In this document: positions 54,440-63,119 of the stretch, piece after piece
Position numbering within the stretch: position 1 is the stretch's first letter
Layout of the letters: every line of letters begins with the position of its first letter
Made by a program: the position numbers and the translations under genes
NCBI GenBank assembly: GCA_963780655.1
Contig: CAWACP010000003.1
Location: 1 to 64,000 of the forward strand
Direction of reading: 5' to 3'
Length of the DNA: 64,000 nucleotides
From: CAWACP01 sp963780655
GTDB lineage: Bacteria > Acidobacteriota > Terriglobia > Bryobacterales > Bryobacteraceae
Notes under the pieces: model-generated
Told to the model about the DNA's origin: nothing
The model's input: only the letters and a program-made list of their open reading frames with translations
Database searches by the model: none

Positions 54440-55588
54440 TTACGGTTGGTACAACTGGTCGAACAGTCCGTGATCGGCGAAGTGCTTTGCCTGGACGTCC
54501 TTCCATTTCCCGGCCACGTCGGTAATGGTGAACAGCCTGATGGCTGGGAAACGGTCCTTGTATCTCGCCTGAACACTCGCCAGACGCGGCCGGTAGAAGT
54601 TCTTTGCGGCAATTTCCTGGCCCGTTTGCGAATACAGGAACCGCAGGTAGGCTTCGGCAACCGGGCGCGTTCCATGCCGGTCCACGACGCGATCTACTAC
54701 GGCGACAGGCGGCTCAGCCAGGATACTCGACGACGGATTGACGATCTCGAACTTGTCCGCGCCGAATTCCTTCACGGCGAGGTACGCCTCGTTTTCCCAG
54801 CAGAGCAGAACATCGCCGAGGCTCCGCTCGACGAACGTGGTGGTTGCGCCGCGCGCACCGGAGTCGAGCACCGGTACGTTCCTGTAGAGGCGGCCGATGA
54901 AGTCGCGCGCCTTCGCCTCATCGTGACCATAGGTGTTCCACGCGTAGCCCCAGGCCGCCAGATAATTCCAGCGCGCGCCGCCCGAGGTCTTCGGATTGGG
55001 CGTGATCACGCCAACGCCTTTGCGTACGACGTCGGGCCAGTCGTGAATGCCTTTCGGGTTCCCTTTGCGGACGAGGAACACGATGGTGGATGTGTACGGC
55101 GTGGCGTTATCGGGCAGCCGCTCGGCCCAGTTCGCATCGATCAGATGAGCTTTTTCGACGATGGCATCGATGTCGTATGCGAGCGCCAGCGTGACCACAT
55201 CGGCCTGCAGCCCGTCGATCACCGCGCGCGCCTGTTTGCCGGAGCCGCCGTGCGACTGCTCGATATCCACGTCCTGTCCCGTCTTCGCCTTCCATTCCGC
55301 CGCGAAGGCCTTGTTGAACTCCTGATACAGCTCGCGCGTCGGGTCGTAAGAGACGTTCAGAAGCTGGATGCGCTCCCGTCCGGTGGTAGCGTGGCCGGTG
55401 GAGCAACCGGAGAAGAAGGCGATGCTCGCGAGCGCAATGATTGCGGTGGGGCAGGCCCCCGGCCTGCGGCGGGCGCCTCGCCCGCCTGGTCCTGCCGATG
55501 ACGCGGCAGGCCGACGAGGCGTCGGCCGCAGGCGAGGGCGCCCGCCCCACAGGAAGCGTGCGCCACCCTTACTTGACGCGTTTGCCAT
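54440..55588 (-). CDS. sbp: Sulfate-binding lipoprotein with repeat-expanded signal peptide
   Basis: The mature part (from about residue 62) is a sulfate-binding protein: LLNVSYDPTRELYQEFNKAF, DIEQSHGGSGKQARAVI, TPNPKTSGGARWNYLAAWGY and the conserved VLLCWENEAYLA. The N-terminus reads MANASSKGGARFL, then about 35 arginine/proline-rich residues encoded by a palindromic element, then AIIALASIAFFSGCS with a lipobox cysteine. Without the insert the ends would join into a normal lipoprotein signal. Whether export survives is unclear. It overlaps the porin gene by 20 bases. Confidence 0.87.
   Translation of the reverse strand: MANASSKGGARFLWGGRPRLRPTPRRPAASSAGPGGRGARRRPGACPTAIIALASIAFFSGCSTGHATTGRERIQLLNVSYDPTRELYQEFNKAFAAEWKAKTGQDVDIEQSHGGSGKQARAVIDGLQADVVTLALAYDIDAIVEKAHLIDANWAERLPDNATPYTSTIVFLVRKGNPKGIHDWPDVVRKGVGVITPNPKTSGGARWNYLAAWGYAWNTYGHDEAKARDFIGRLYRNVPVLDSGARGATTTFVERSLGDVLLCWENEAYLAVKEFGADKFEIVNPSSSILAEPPVAVVDRVVDRHGTRPVAEAYLRFLYSQTGQEIAAKNFYRPRLASVQARYKDRFPAIRLFTITDVAGKWKDVQAKHFADHGLFDQLYQP
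55446..55550. repeat. 105-bp palindromic element inside the sulfate-binding protein signal peptide
   Basis: It begins GTGGGGCAGGCCCCCGGCCT and ends GGGCGCCCGCCCCAC, with inner arms GCAGGCCGACGAGGC and related inverses. The length is 105 bases, divisible by three, with no stop in the gene's frame. It is related to 39467-39544 and to the core of the MITE-like element. Confidence 0.82.
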
Positions 55589-57017
55589 CGAACATCTCCA
55601 CCACGAAGTACGGATATGTATAGGAACCGCCCTTCCCCGCGGTCGCGAGGAAGTGACCTGGGAGAATATGGCCGACGCCCACGCCGACATGCACCTCCCG
55701 GTTGACCTCGTACCACGTGTAGGCATCGAGCTCTTCGCCGATGTGCTTGCCGGACTTGCCAGTGGAATCGCGCAGAATCGCTCCGCCCGAAGTGTTGTAA
55801 ACCGCGTCTGTTGCGCTGGCCAGCCAGAGGTCAAGATACTGACCGGTAACCGACCAGCGGTGATGCGGCATCACCGTCGCGCCACCGCGCCATGCGATGA
55901 TGTTCTGCCATCCGAACTGATCGGCGATGCCGAAACGGTCGTGCGCCGTCGGATACATCGTGTCGAACGTATTGCGGATGCCGTCCTTCGGGTTCTTGTC
56001 GCCGGAAGCATAGTCGCCCGTCGCGAATAAGCGCGGCGTCCAGCCGACGGACGGAACCCTATAGCCGAGCGCAGCCGTGCTGCCCCATGCGCTGATCGGG
56101 TTGGGGCCGGCGGAGCCCAGCTCGTGGACCTCTTCGATGCGGTAATCGAAGTTCGAGATCCCCTGGCCCTTGATGCGGAAACCGACGGCTTTCTCATCCA
56201 GATGCCCGGTCTTCCTGCTCGCGGATTCTATGGAGACGCTGGGAGCGACGCGCCACAGAATGAACGGCTCAATCGCCGACTTCGGCAGTACGCGAGTGAT
56301 GCCGCCGTAAGCGCCGTAGATGTTGTTCCCCTCCAGGTGGTGACTTATGCCCCACGGCAGCGGGTTGACCACGGACGCGGCGAACAGGCCCACGCGGAAC
56401 CGATCGACGTGAATGTTGGCGACCGCGCCATCGTAAGAGCGTCCCTGGTTGCGCCACTCGGAATTGCCGATGATCGTGTTGTTGTAGTCGATGATCTGCC
56501 GGCCCACCTTCAGCGTGATCCACTGCTTCTCCGCGTCGCCGAACTGCGCATAGGCGAGTTTCAGGTCCCAGCGCACGGTATTTGGCGGCCCGATCGGCGG
56601 CTTCTGACCGACGGAACGGGCGTCCTGTACCTGCGCGACCACCCGGAACCAGCTCACCGGTTGGACGATCATGCCGAGCCGGAACCGGTTCAGCAGATAC
56701 GAATCGTCGTTGCCAGGCTTGAAGCCGCTGCCGCTGTAGCCTTCAAAACGGATTCGCTCGTCCAGACCGAACTGCAGCCATCGCGGGAGCTGGTCGTTCA
56801 GATATCCGGTTGGCCGGGTGTCCGGAAGGTCCCAGGAGCCAGTGGTGATCGGCGGCGCCGAAGCAGGCCCGGCAATTGGCGTAATCTGCGAATCGGACGC
56901 GTTGCCTGCCACCTTGTCGTACTGCGCGTAAAGCCGGCAACCGCCGGCCAGCAACACGAGCGCGACCGTAGCACGATTCAGAATCCCTGACCCCAAGCGT
57001 CCCCCGTTTGTCACCAC
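55569..57017 (-). CDS. Alginate-export-family outer-membrane porin
   Basis: A 482-residue beta-barrel protein of the alginate_exp (AlgE-like) family. It has a signal peptide (RATVALVLLAGGCRLYA), then DERIRFEGYSGSGFKPGNDDSYLLNRFRLG at the first strands (conserved RFR.R.G core), LKVGRQIIDYNNTIIGNSEWRNQGRSYDG (GRQ..D...IG...W.NQGR motif) and a C-terminal strand ending VEMFDGKRVK. Split as quoted it matches the family order. It heads the sulfate operon and overlaps sbp, so it probably lets sulfate or organosulfur compounds cross the outer membrane. The start is GTG 57017. Confidence 0.85.
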   Translation of the reverse strand: MVTNGGRLGSGILNRATVALVLLAGGCRLYAQYDKVAGNASDSQITPIAGPASAPPITTGSWDLPDTRPTGYLNDQLPRWLQFGLDERIRFEGYSGSGFKPGNDDSYLLNRFRLGMIVQPVSWFRVVAQVQDARSVGQKPPIGPPNTVRWDLKLAYAQFGDAEKQWITLKVGRQIIDYNNTIIGNSEWRNQGRSYDGAVANIHVDRFRVGLFAASVVNPLPWGISHHLEGNNIYGAYGGITRVLPKSAIEPFILWRVAPSVSIESASRKTGHLDEKAVGFRIKGQGISNFDYRIEEVHELGSAGPNPISAWGSTAALGYRVPSVGWTPRLFATGDYASGDKNPKDGIRNTFDTMYPTAHDRFGIADQFGWQNIIAWRGGATVMPHHRWSVTGQYLDLWLASATDAVYNTSGGAILRDSTGKSGKHIGEELDAYTWYEVNREVHVGVGVGHILPGHFLATAGKGGSYTYPYFVVEMFDGKRVK

Positions 57018-57153
57018 TGTATAAGTAGACTTAATAGCCAGTACTCCTCAGTGATAATAGCTGGCAATGAAGAGTAGTCTACTAAATCGATATGCTTAAA
57101 GAAGAGTAGCAGGGAACGTCGAGTCGGTCAACAGAATTTCATCGCGCAGCGCG
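57018..57153 (-). promoter_or_regulatory. Promoter region of the porin-sulfate operon with two inverted repeats
   Basis: This AT-rich leader (unusual for the window) holds two short inverted repeats: TAAGT-AG-ACTTA at 57022-57033 and AGTAG-T-CTACT at 57073-57083. Their centres are about 50 bp apart, near five DNA turns. They could be binding sites for a regulator such as the nearby Rrf2 protein. No confident -35/-10 pair was assigned. Confidence 0.4.
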
Positions 57154-57633
57154 TCAGTGCGCCTTCTGCTTCGCAGCGTATGCGTTCAGCGCCGCCTGCC
57201 ACTCGTGCCCGGCCGCCGCGTCATGCCGGGCGAACTCTTGTAGGTGACTGTTCGCAGCCGGATCGAGCGCGGTCCGCTCGTACGCCACCTTGACGCCGGT
57301 TTGGGATTCGCCCAGCCGGGTGAGGTGGATGTCAATGCGCGTCACCAGCGCGCCCTCGAGCACGTAGACGTACTGAACACGGCCACCGGCGAGATCGAAC
57401 AGGGTGTTCACCCAGATGCTCGAGTGACCGGGGTGCGCCACCCGGAACACCATGCCTTCGCGATCCTCCGGTGGATCGGGATAGAGAAATACGGGCTTGA
57501 AATCGGGGGCCCACTTCTGCTCGGCAAGCGCGCCAAACAGCGGCGCCGCGGCATCGTAAGGCAGGTCGATCGTGAACTGAAACTCCGTCCGCGCGTGCGC
57601 GGCGGCCAGCAACGCGAAGCAGCAAAGGATCAT
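57154..57633 (-). CDS. Secreted hypothetical protein (SRPBCC-like)
   Basis: A 159-residue protein with a signal peptide (MILCCFALLAAAHA). The body pattern (FTIDLPYDAAAPLFGALAEQ, then KWAPDFKPVFLYP, TRIDIHLTRLGESQTGVKV and a long C-terminal helix) resembles START/SRPBCC-fold proteins. No catalytic site is evident. It is a single gene between the sulfate operon promoter and a divergent small gene. Confidence 0.72.
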   Translation of the reverse strand: MILCCFALLAAAHARTEFQFTIDLPYDAAAPLFGALAEQKWAPDFKPVFLYPDPPEDREGMVFRVAHPGHSSIWVNTLFDLAGGRVQYVYVLEGALVTRIDIHLTRLGESQTGVKVAYERTALDPAANSHLQEFARHDAAAGHEWQAALNAYAAKQKAH

Positions 57634-57679
57634 GCTGCCACTGTGAACTATGAAGCTGTAGACAGGTCAAGAGGCGACG

Positions 57680-57928
57680 GTGAATATACTGGAATCGATG
57701 ATGCGTCGCGGATTGCTCGGTGTGGGTGTCGGCATTGGCGCGTTGTTTCTGGGCATCGTGGCGTTCAGCCGTCGACAGTATTGGATCGGCTGGTGCTGCA
57801 TAGTACTGGGAGCGCTTCGGATCGGATTGCCTTTATGGCAACGCAGAACGACTCGGCAGGAACCCGCCATTCACCTGAACATCAGTGACACTGATGAGGA
57901 GCGGCCTTCCGACGCGGACCGATTGTAG
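57680..57928 (+). CDS. Small two-helix membrane protein
   Basis: An 82-residue protein with two hydrophobic segments (LLGVGVGIGALFLGIVAF; WIGWCCIVLGALRIGLPLW) and a charged tail. The start is GTG. The stop TAG is supplied by a GCAGGC hairpin repeat (GATTGTAGAGCAGG). It is of unknown family and its role cannot be given. Confidence 0.6.
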   Translation: MNILESMMRRGLLGVGVGIGALFLGIVAFSRRQYWIGWCCIVLGALRIGLPLWQRRTTRQEPAIHLNISDTDEERPSDADRL

Positions 57929-57944
57929 AGCAGGCTTTTAGCCC
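57924..57944. repeat. GCAGGC hairpin half-unit left of MITE copy B
   Basis: TGTAGAGCAGGCTTTTAGCC, interrupted by the 209-bp element. The segment AGGCTTTTAGCC (57932-57943) is repeated right of the element at 58154-58165, followed by TGCA. Confidence 0.8.
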
Positions 57945-58153
57945 AATGCCATATAGTTTTCCCGCTTTCGAACACCTGGCCGATGTGGGGCGGGCGCCCT
58001 CGCCCGCGGCCGGCGCCCCCGCCGGCCTGCTCCCATACGCGACAACTCTACTCTCCGCGCGGCCAGCGGGGCCGGGGGCCCCGCGCAGGCCGGGGGGCCT
58101 GCCCCACAAAGAGGGACTTCGACTCAGCTCGCCGTCGAAAACTATATGGCATT
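57945..58153. mobile_element. MITE-like element, copy B (209 bp)
   Basis: It has the same 17-bp perfect terminal inverted repeats (AATGCCATATAGTTTTC) and interior as 21856-22082, in opposite orientation and 18 bp shorter. It is bounded by a 12-bp direct repeat, AGGCTTTTAGCC, which looks like a target duplication inside a GCAGGC hairpin. It encodes no transposase. Confidence 0.87.
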
Positions 58154-58198
58154 AGGCTTTTAGCCTGCAAGGGCGGTCTGCCCGCCTCTTTCCAAACT

Positions 58199-58230
58199 GC
58201 AGGCTGAAGCCAGGCTGAAGCCTGCTGTAC
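58199..58230. repeat. GCAGGC hairpin repeat, degenerate copy
   Basis: TGCAGGCTGAAGCC followed by a second AGGCTGAAGCCTGCTGTAC. It lies just downstream of the TPR gene. The stretch 57929-58246 otherwise holds only repeats and the MITE-like element. Confidence 0.7.
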
Positions 58231-58246
58231 TGTTGCCACGGATAAC

Positions 58247-60055
58247 CTACGCCGCTTTCACCGCTGCCGAGCCGGTACCCATCGCCGCCATCACCGAACC
58301 CCACTCGCCGTGATTGCGCAGATCGGAAAACTCGGGGCCGAGCAGCAGCAGCGGCAGCGTGCACTCACGCTTCGCCGCGGCTTCGCGAAGGTAGGCGAAG
58401 GCCCGGTCGGTCTCGCCCAGCCCGGTGTAAATCGACGCATAGTTCGCCAGCGGCACATGCTGCGTTCGCGCGTACTCGCCCAGGCGGTTGATCAGCCGGA
58501 GCGCCTCGTCGCGGCGGCCGGCCCGGGCGTAGCAGTAGCCCAGACAGCCACTGAACAGAAAACGGCTGCCCAGCATGTGCGACACATTCGTGAAGTGCGC
58601 GATCGCTTCCGCCCAGTTTCCCTTGCCGGCGCAGGCCTGTCCCATGCCGACGTACGACCACGGATAATCCGGCTCAAGCAGAGCGATCAGCCGGTAGCGC
58701 GACATGGCTTCGTCGTAGCGATGTTCGAGTCCCTCGATCCACCCCTGCGTGAACTGCGACATCAGCGAAACAGGATTCAGCCGTTCGGCATCGGCGAAGG
58801 CGGCCCGTGCGTCTTCCAGCCGGCCGCGGCAGGCGAACTGTATACCGAGGATCTGATGCGCGGCCGCGCTGTTCGGATCGATGCCCATGGCGCGGCGCAA
58901 CTCCTTCGCGCCCTCTTCCCATTTCCAGTCGAGGAAAGAAAGTACCACTCCGCGCGCCAGGTGCGATTCCGGCAGGGCGTCGTTCAGCTCCATGGCCTTC
59001 GCGGCAGCATGACGGGCGTTCGCGGCCGCCTGGGCATCGTCGCCCCGGTCGAGAATGGCCGACCCGGTCAGGGCCTGCGCGAGCGCGGCCCACGCCGCGG
59101 CGTAAGTGGGATCGGTCTCCACGGCGTGCGTGAAAAACGGGATGCTGCTCGCGAGCGCGTTGCCCTTGTGGCTGTTCCAGCAATACAGACCCTGCAGCCA
59201 GGCGGTGAAGCTTTCGCGGTTTTCGCTCCTGCGCTCCGCCTCATTGTCGCTGCTGACGCCGGTAACGGCGCGCTTGATCGCAGTGGCCGTCTGGTCGCAG
59301 AAGGACAGATCCCCTGGCGTGTAATCCATCTCCTCAGACCACACCCAGGAGCGGTCCGCCACGTCCATGAGTTGCAGCAGAAGCCGCGGTCGGCCTCCAT
59401 CGGCTTCCACGCTTCCGTCCAGAATAAAGTCGTACTGCAGGCCTTCCGCCTCTCCGGGGTTCTCGCCGGATTCCGATGCGCGGCTGCGTTCAACCACCTG
59501 CAGCATGGGCTCCTGGGTGAGCCGGTGCGCCAGCCGGCGGCGGATCTCACCGGCGAACGGCGCCTGCTCGTTATCCATGCAGAAAAACGGCGACAGGGCG
59601 ATCGACCTGCGCCAGGAGCGTGGCGCGCCACCGGAGCCGGCATTCATACGAGCGCGCGCGGCAGTCTCGAATACCGGGACATAGCTGCCCTTGCGCAGTT
59701 GGATGCGAATGGCCGCATCCTGCCCCTCGGCGGCGTAGTACTCGTCGAGCTTGGCGCGGAGCCGGCGCGCCTCCACACGTACAATGGAGTCCACGCGCGG
59801 GTCGAACGAATCCTGTCGGCTGAACACCTCCAGACCGATCAGATACTCTTTCAGCCGGTGGTGACGGCTGCTCAGGCATTCTTCGACAACGAACTGCAGA
59901 AAGCGCCGGATGCGATGCGAATGAACGAACACGCGGCTGCGGAGAATGCGGTCGAGCTCGGCCCGAATATCGGCAACGGGCAACCCGTTCACCGAAGCCG
60001 GGACGCTCTCGACCGATGACGAAGAAGAGAGACCTTGTACGGCGGAGTCCATCAT
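58247..60055 (-). CDS. TPR protein with acidobacterial N-terminal domain
   Basis: A 602-residue protein. The N-terminal domain (about 25-120: AELDRILRSRVFVHSHRIRR, LKEYLIGLEVFSRQDSFDPR, SIVRVEARRLRAKLDEYY) resembles the winged-helix-like module that precedes TPR arrays in many acidobacterial regulators. A TolB-like middle segment follows (about 150-260: LLLQLMDVADRSWVWSEEM). TPR-like helices occupy about 300-590. It has no membrane segment. A transcription-regulatory role is possible but unproven. The start is ATG 60055 (double ATG). Confidence 0.82.
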   Translation of the reverse strand: MMDSAVQGLSSSSSVESVPASVNGLPVADIRAELDRILRSRVFVHSHRIRRFLQFVVEECLSSRHHRLKEYLIGLEVFSRQDSFDPRVDSIVRVEARRLRAKLDEYYAAEGQDAAIRIQLRKGSYVPVFETAARARMNAGSGGAPRSWRRSIALSPFFCMDNEQAPFAGEIRRRLAHRLTQEPMLQVVERSRASESGENPGEAEGLQYDFILDGSVEADGGRPRLLLQLMDVADRSWVWSEEMDYTPGDLSFCDQTATAIKRAVTGVSSDNEAERRSENRESFTAWLQGLYCWNSHKGNALASSIPFFTHAVETDPTYAAAWAALAQALTGSAILDRGDDAQAAANARHAAAKAMELNDALPESHLARGVVLSFLDWKWEEGAKELRRAMGIDPNSAAAHQILGIQFACRGRLEDARAAFADAERLNPVSLMSQFTQGWIEGLEHRYDEAMSRYRLIALLEPDYPWSYVGMGQACAGKGNWAEAIAHFTNVSHMLGSRFLFSGCLGYCYARAGRRDEALRLINRLGEYARTQHVPLANYASIYTGLGETDRAFAYLREAAAKRECTLPLLLLGPEFSDLRNHGEWGSVMAAMGTGSAAVKAA

Positions 60056-60611
60056 TTCACAGATAGGACAGGACTCTAACCCAGGTTGTTACATATTTTC
60101 GTACGACTTTTTGATGCCGTTAGGCTATTGGGAACAAACCCGTTTTCTTGTTGCGCCCGAATCCCGAACGCACCACGTTACATTTTCCTGGGCATGGGAC
60201 CAGGATCGTCCCTGGCGTTTCCGTGACGACAGGAGAAGAACGTCACGCCCGGCATCGGCTATCAGGCCCTTCGGCGTCGCTACCAGGCTGCGGCTCGCCG
60301 GAATCAGGAGCTCTGCGGCAGTGCTGTATTCCGCTGCGGGTTGCGGCCAGTACGCCAGCCGTCTGAACGAAGTCCCAGGCGTGGAGGCTTCGGAGCCATG
60401 CCGCTGGCGCGTCAGGGCTGAAGGATGAATCGTCAATGAACCTCACCGGACGGCGTGGGCAGTCAAATTGCACCGCCGACTGTGCATATTTATCGTTGGG
60501 GCGGGGATAGAGTGTGATACAACTTACTAAACCCCGGCCCAAAAGCAAACGCCGTGCAGCATTTCCCAACACTTCCGAACTTTTGCACGTCTAAAGCGGT
60601 TTAGAGCAAAC
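60056..60611. other. 556-bp intergenic region between divergent genes
   Basis: No convincing protein or RNA gene was found. The right part (about 60440-60600) is less GC-rich than the surroundings and probably holds the promoter of the HlyD genes. The short open frames here show no recognisable motif. Confidence 0.5.
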
Positions 60612-61676
60612 ATGCGGCCCGGCCTTCTACCTGTGCTCGCCCTGGGCGTCATCGCGCTTACTGCGTGCGGTAATCGGCCCACCCGTGTTATCGCCGCGAC
60701 ATCCCCAGTGATGCCCGCCGCCGCGACCGCCGACCGCTCGGTGATTCGTTTGAACGGCACCGTCCAGGCCGTTCATGCTTCTGTCATACAGACCCCGCAG
60801 ATCTGGGGGACGGGCGGAGGCCTGATCCTGATGAGGCTCGCGCCGAACGGGACCAGGGTTCGACAAGGCGACATTCTGGCTGAATTCGACAACACAGCGC
60901 AAGTGAAGGCCGCCCGCGACGCGTCGGCGAAGGCTGACGACCTGGGCCATCAGATCGAACAGAAGAGAGCCGAGCAGCGCAGCAATCGGGAGACGCGGAC
61001 AAGCCAGCTCCTGCAAGCCGAGGCGGACCTGTCGAAAGCGCAGCTCGAGATCCGCAAAGGTCCGATTCTGAGCGCCATCGAGGACCAGAAGAACGCCGTC
61101 AAGCTGGAGGACGCAAAAGATCACGTCGCCAGTCTTCGCAAATCGAACCACTTCCACGACCTCGCCGAGGCGGCCGAGCTGAAAATCCTCGAATTACAGC
61201 ACGATCGGCAGAAGGTTGCCGTGCAACGCGCCGAGGACAACATGCAAAAGCTCACCGTCCGTGCGCCTCTGGGCGGCATGGTAGCGCTCGAGAATGTCTG
61301 GAAGCAGGGCACCATGGGGCATCCGCAGGAAGGCGACCAGCTCTATCCCGGCTCGCCGCTGCTGAGGATCTTCGATCCGTCCGAGATGCGCATCGAACTG
61401 AAGGTGAGCGAGCCCGATGACGCGCGAATCGTCCCCGGAACTGAGGCGGTGGTGCACCTGGATGCGTATCCCGATCTGGCGTTCAAAGCGGTGTTCGAGA
61501 CCGCCAGCCCGGTGGCTTCGTCATCGATGGATTCATCGCTCAAGACCTTCGCCGCGCGCTTCCGGTTTGTGGGGAGCGACCCACATCTGCTGCCGGACCT
61601 GTCGGCGGCGGTGGACATTTCGGCCGAGCCGCGGCCGCCCGTTACCGAGCCGCGACCGCGAGGGAGCGGTAAATGA
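60612..61676 (+). CDS. HlyD-type efflux adaptor lipoprotein
   Basis: A 354-residue periplasmic adaptor. The signal peptide ends in a lipobox (LGVIALTACG). It has the lipoyl half-motifs GLILMRLAPNGTRVRQGDILAEFD and LTVRAPLGGMVALENV on either side of a long coiled coil (about 95-215), then a beta-barrel domain. It would bridge an inner-membrane ABC transporter and an outer-membrane channel. The C-terminal residues VTEPRPRGSGK are encoded by an ACCGAGCCGCGACC repeat. The stop overlaps the next start (ATGA). Confidence 0.85.
   Translation: MRPGLLPVLALGVIALTACGNRPTRVIAATSPVMPAAATADRSVIRLNGTVQAVHASVIQTPQIWGTGGGLILMRLAPNGTRVRQGDILAEFDNTAQVKAARDASAKADDLGHQIEQKRAEQRSNRETRTSQLLQAEADLSKAQLEIRKGPILSAIEDQKNAVKLEDAKDHVASLRKSNHFHDLAEAAELKILELQHDRQKVAVQRAEDNMQKLTVRAPLGGMVALENVWKQGTMGHPQEGDQLYPGSPLLRIFDPSEMRIELKVSEPDDARIVPGTEAVVHLDAYPDLAFKAVFETASPVASSSMDSSLKTFAARFRFVGSDPHLLPDLSAAVDISAEPRPPVTEPRPRGSGK
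61641..61672. repeat. Repeat unit at the 3' end of the first HlyD gene
   Basis: GTTACCGAGCCGCGACCGCG followed by AGGGAGCGGTAA. It matches, with few changes, one arm of the long hairpin at 29938-29991. It encodes the last residues of the protein and reads into its stop. Confidence 0.6.
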
Positions 61677-62920
61677 CCCGCCCCCGCCGCCGCCTGTGGA
61701 TCTGGCTGACCCTCGCGGCTCTTCTCCTCGCCGGAGCCGGCGGCGCCGTCGCCTGGGTTCGCAGCACCCACACGCCGCCGGACCTGCCCATGGCTACCGT
61801 GCACAAGGGCGAGTTTCTGGTGCTGGTGCACACTCGCGGTGAACTGGTGGCGCGCCACGCGGTGGAACTGTCGGCCCCGCGCGAAGTCTCGGATCTGACC
61901 ATCGTCTTTCTGGCGCCTCCGGGCAGCGAGGTGACTCCCGGCCAGGTGGTGATCCGGTTCGATTCGAGCCGCGCGCAGCAGCAGTTGCAGCAGCAGACCG
62001 CGGCCCTCAACCAGGCGCAGTCGTCGCTCGACCAGGCGGTCGCCCAGGCGCGCATTACCGCCGAGCAGGACAAGCTCGACCTCGATCAGGCGAAGTACGA
62101 CGTGGAACGCGCGAAGCTCGAGGCATCGAAGCAGGCCATCGTCAGCGCCATCCAGGGCGAGGAGAGTCACATCGACCTCGGCATCGCGGAGGAAAAGCTG
62201 AAGGTGGAAGAGAGCGCCATCGCGCTGCACAAAACATCGGACGAGGCGAAGATAGCCTCGGCGACGCGCCTGCGCGATCAGCAGGCGCACGAAGTCGCGA
62301 TCACCAAAAAGCAGCTCGAGCAGATGGAGGTCAGCAGTCCGATTCGCGGCGTCACGTCCTATCACAACAACTATTCGAACGGTTGGGCCAATGCGCAGCC
62401 GTTTAAGGCGGGCGACCACGTCTGGCCGAGCGCGATCATCGGCGAGATTCCCGACCTCTCGACCCTGGCTATGGAGAGCCGGCTCGATGAAGTGGATCGG
62501 GGCAAAGTGAGCCCCGGCTCGGCGGTGCTGGTGCATGTGGACGCGCTGCCCGAGAAGACCTTCCCGGCGAAGCTGGATGCAGTGTCGCCGCTTACCGAGC
62601 AGAGCTTCACCGACTGGCCGCCCACGCGCAGCTTCAAGGCCTACGCCAGCGTAGCATCGGCCGATCCCCGCCTGCGGCCGGGCATGAACGCAGCGGCCGA
62701 TTTCGTGGTGACGCGCATCCCCGACGCGCTCAGCATCCCGGCGAAGGCGCTCTTCGTGCGCGACGGGAAACCTGTTGTGTACCTGAAGACCGCGCAAGGT
62801 TACGCGCCCCGGTTCATTGATGTGCAGGCCCGCAATACCGACGAGGCGGCTATTCGCGGCATCGCCGCGGGATCGCGTGTGGCGCTGGAAGATCCGTCGA
62901 AAACAGGAGCCCGCCCATGA
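61673..62920 (+). CDS. HlyD-type efflux adaptor, membrane-anchored
   Basis: A 415-residue adaptor with one N-terminal membrane helix (LWIWLTLAALLLAGAGGAVA). The split lipoyl domain is LTIVFLAPPGSEVTPGQVVI and MEVSSPIRGVTSYH. A long helical hairpin (about 95-210, many Gln/Ala repeats) follows, then barrel and MP domains (LRPGMNAAADFVVTRIPDAL). It is translationally coupled to the preceding adaptor. Confidence 0.87.
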   Translation: MTRPRRRLWIWLTLAALLLAGAGGAVAWVRSTHTPPDLPMATVHKGEFLVLVHTRGELVARHAVELSAPREVSDLTIVFLAPPGSEVTPGQVVIRFDSSRAQQQLQQQTAALNQAQSSLDQAVAQARITAEQDKLDLDQAKYDVERAKLEASKQAIVSAIQGEESHIDLGIAEEKLKVEESAIALHKTSDEAKIASATRLRDQQAHEVAITKKQLEQMEVSSPIRGVTSYHNNYSNGWANAQPFKAGDHVWPSAIIGEIPDLSTLAMESRLDEVDRGKVSPGSAVLVHVDALPEKTFPAKLDAVSPLTEQSFTDWPPTRSFKAYASVASADPRLRPGMNAAADFVVTRIPDALSIPAKALFVRDGKPVVYLKTAQGYAPRFIDVQARNTDEAAIRGIAAGSRVALEDPSKTGARP

Positions 62921-62928
62921 AGTGTGGG

Positions 62929-63102
62929 GCAGCGTGTCACGCTGCGGCGGCCTGTCACGCCGCCTGGTCTGGCCTCCGGATTGCCCGATGTGGCGCACGC
63001 TTCAGCGTGCCGGTGCGAGCTTCAGCTCGCGCTGCCCGACTGTGGGCTGAAGCCCACAGCAGCACGCTGAAAGCGTGCGCCACTGGCAGGCCGAAGGCCT
63101 GC
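62929..63102. repeat. Array of seven different palindromic hairpins
   Basis: In 174 bases there are seven hairpins with distinct stems: GCAGCGTG/CACGCTGC, GGCGGC/GCCGCC, GCACGC/GCGTGC, GCGAGC/GCTCGC, TGTGGGC/GCCCACA, GCACGC/AGCGTGC and GCAGGCC/GGCCTGC. Four share the loop TTCA or its inverse TGAA. The array lies between the second and third HlyD genes and has no open frame of note. Confidence 0.87.
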
Positions 63103-63119
63103 TCTACTGGACTCAACGC

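Noticed and set aside
57946..58155. Frame of about 69 codons (MPYSF...) spanning both MITE copies
   Set aside because: It exists only because the palindromes lack stops. Its composition follows the GC-rich repeat and the two copies differ by an 18-bp internal change.
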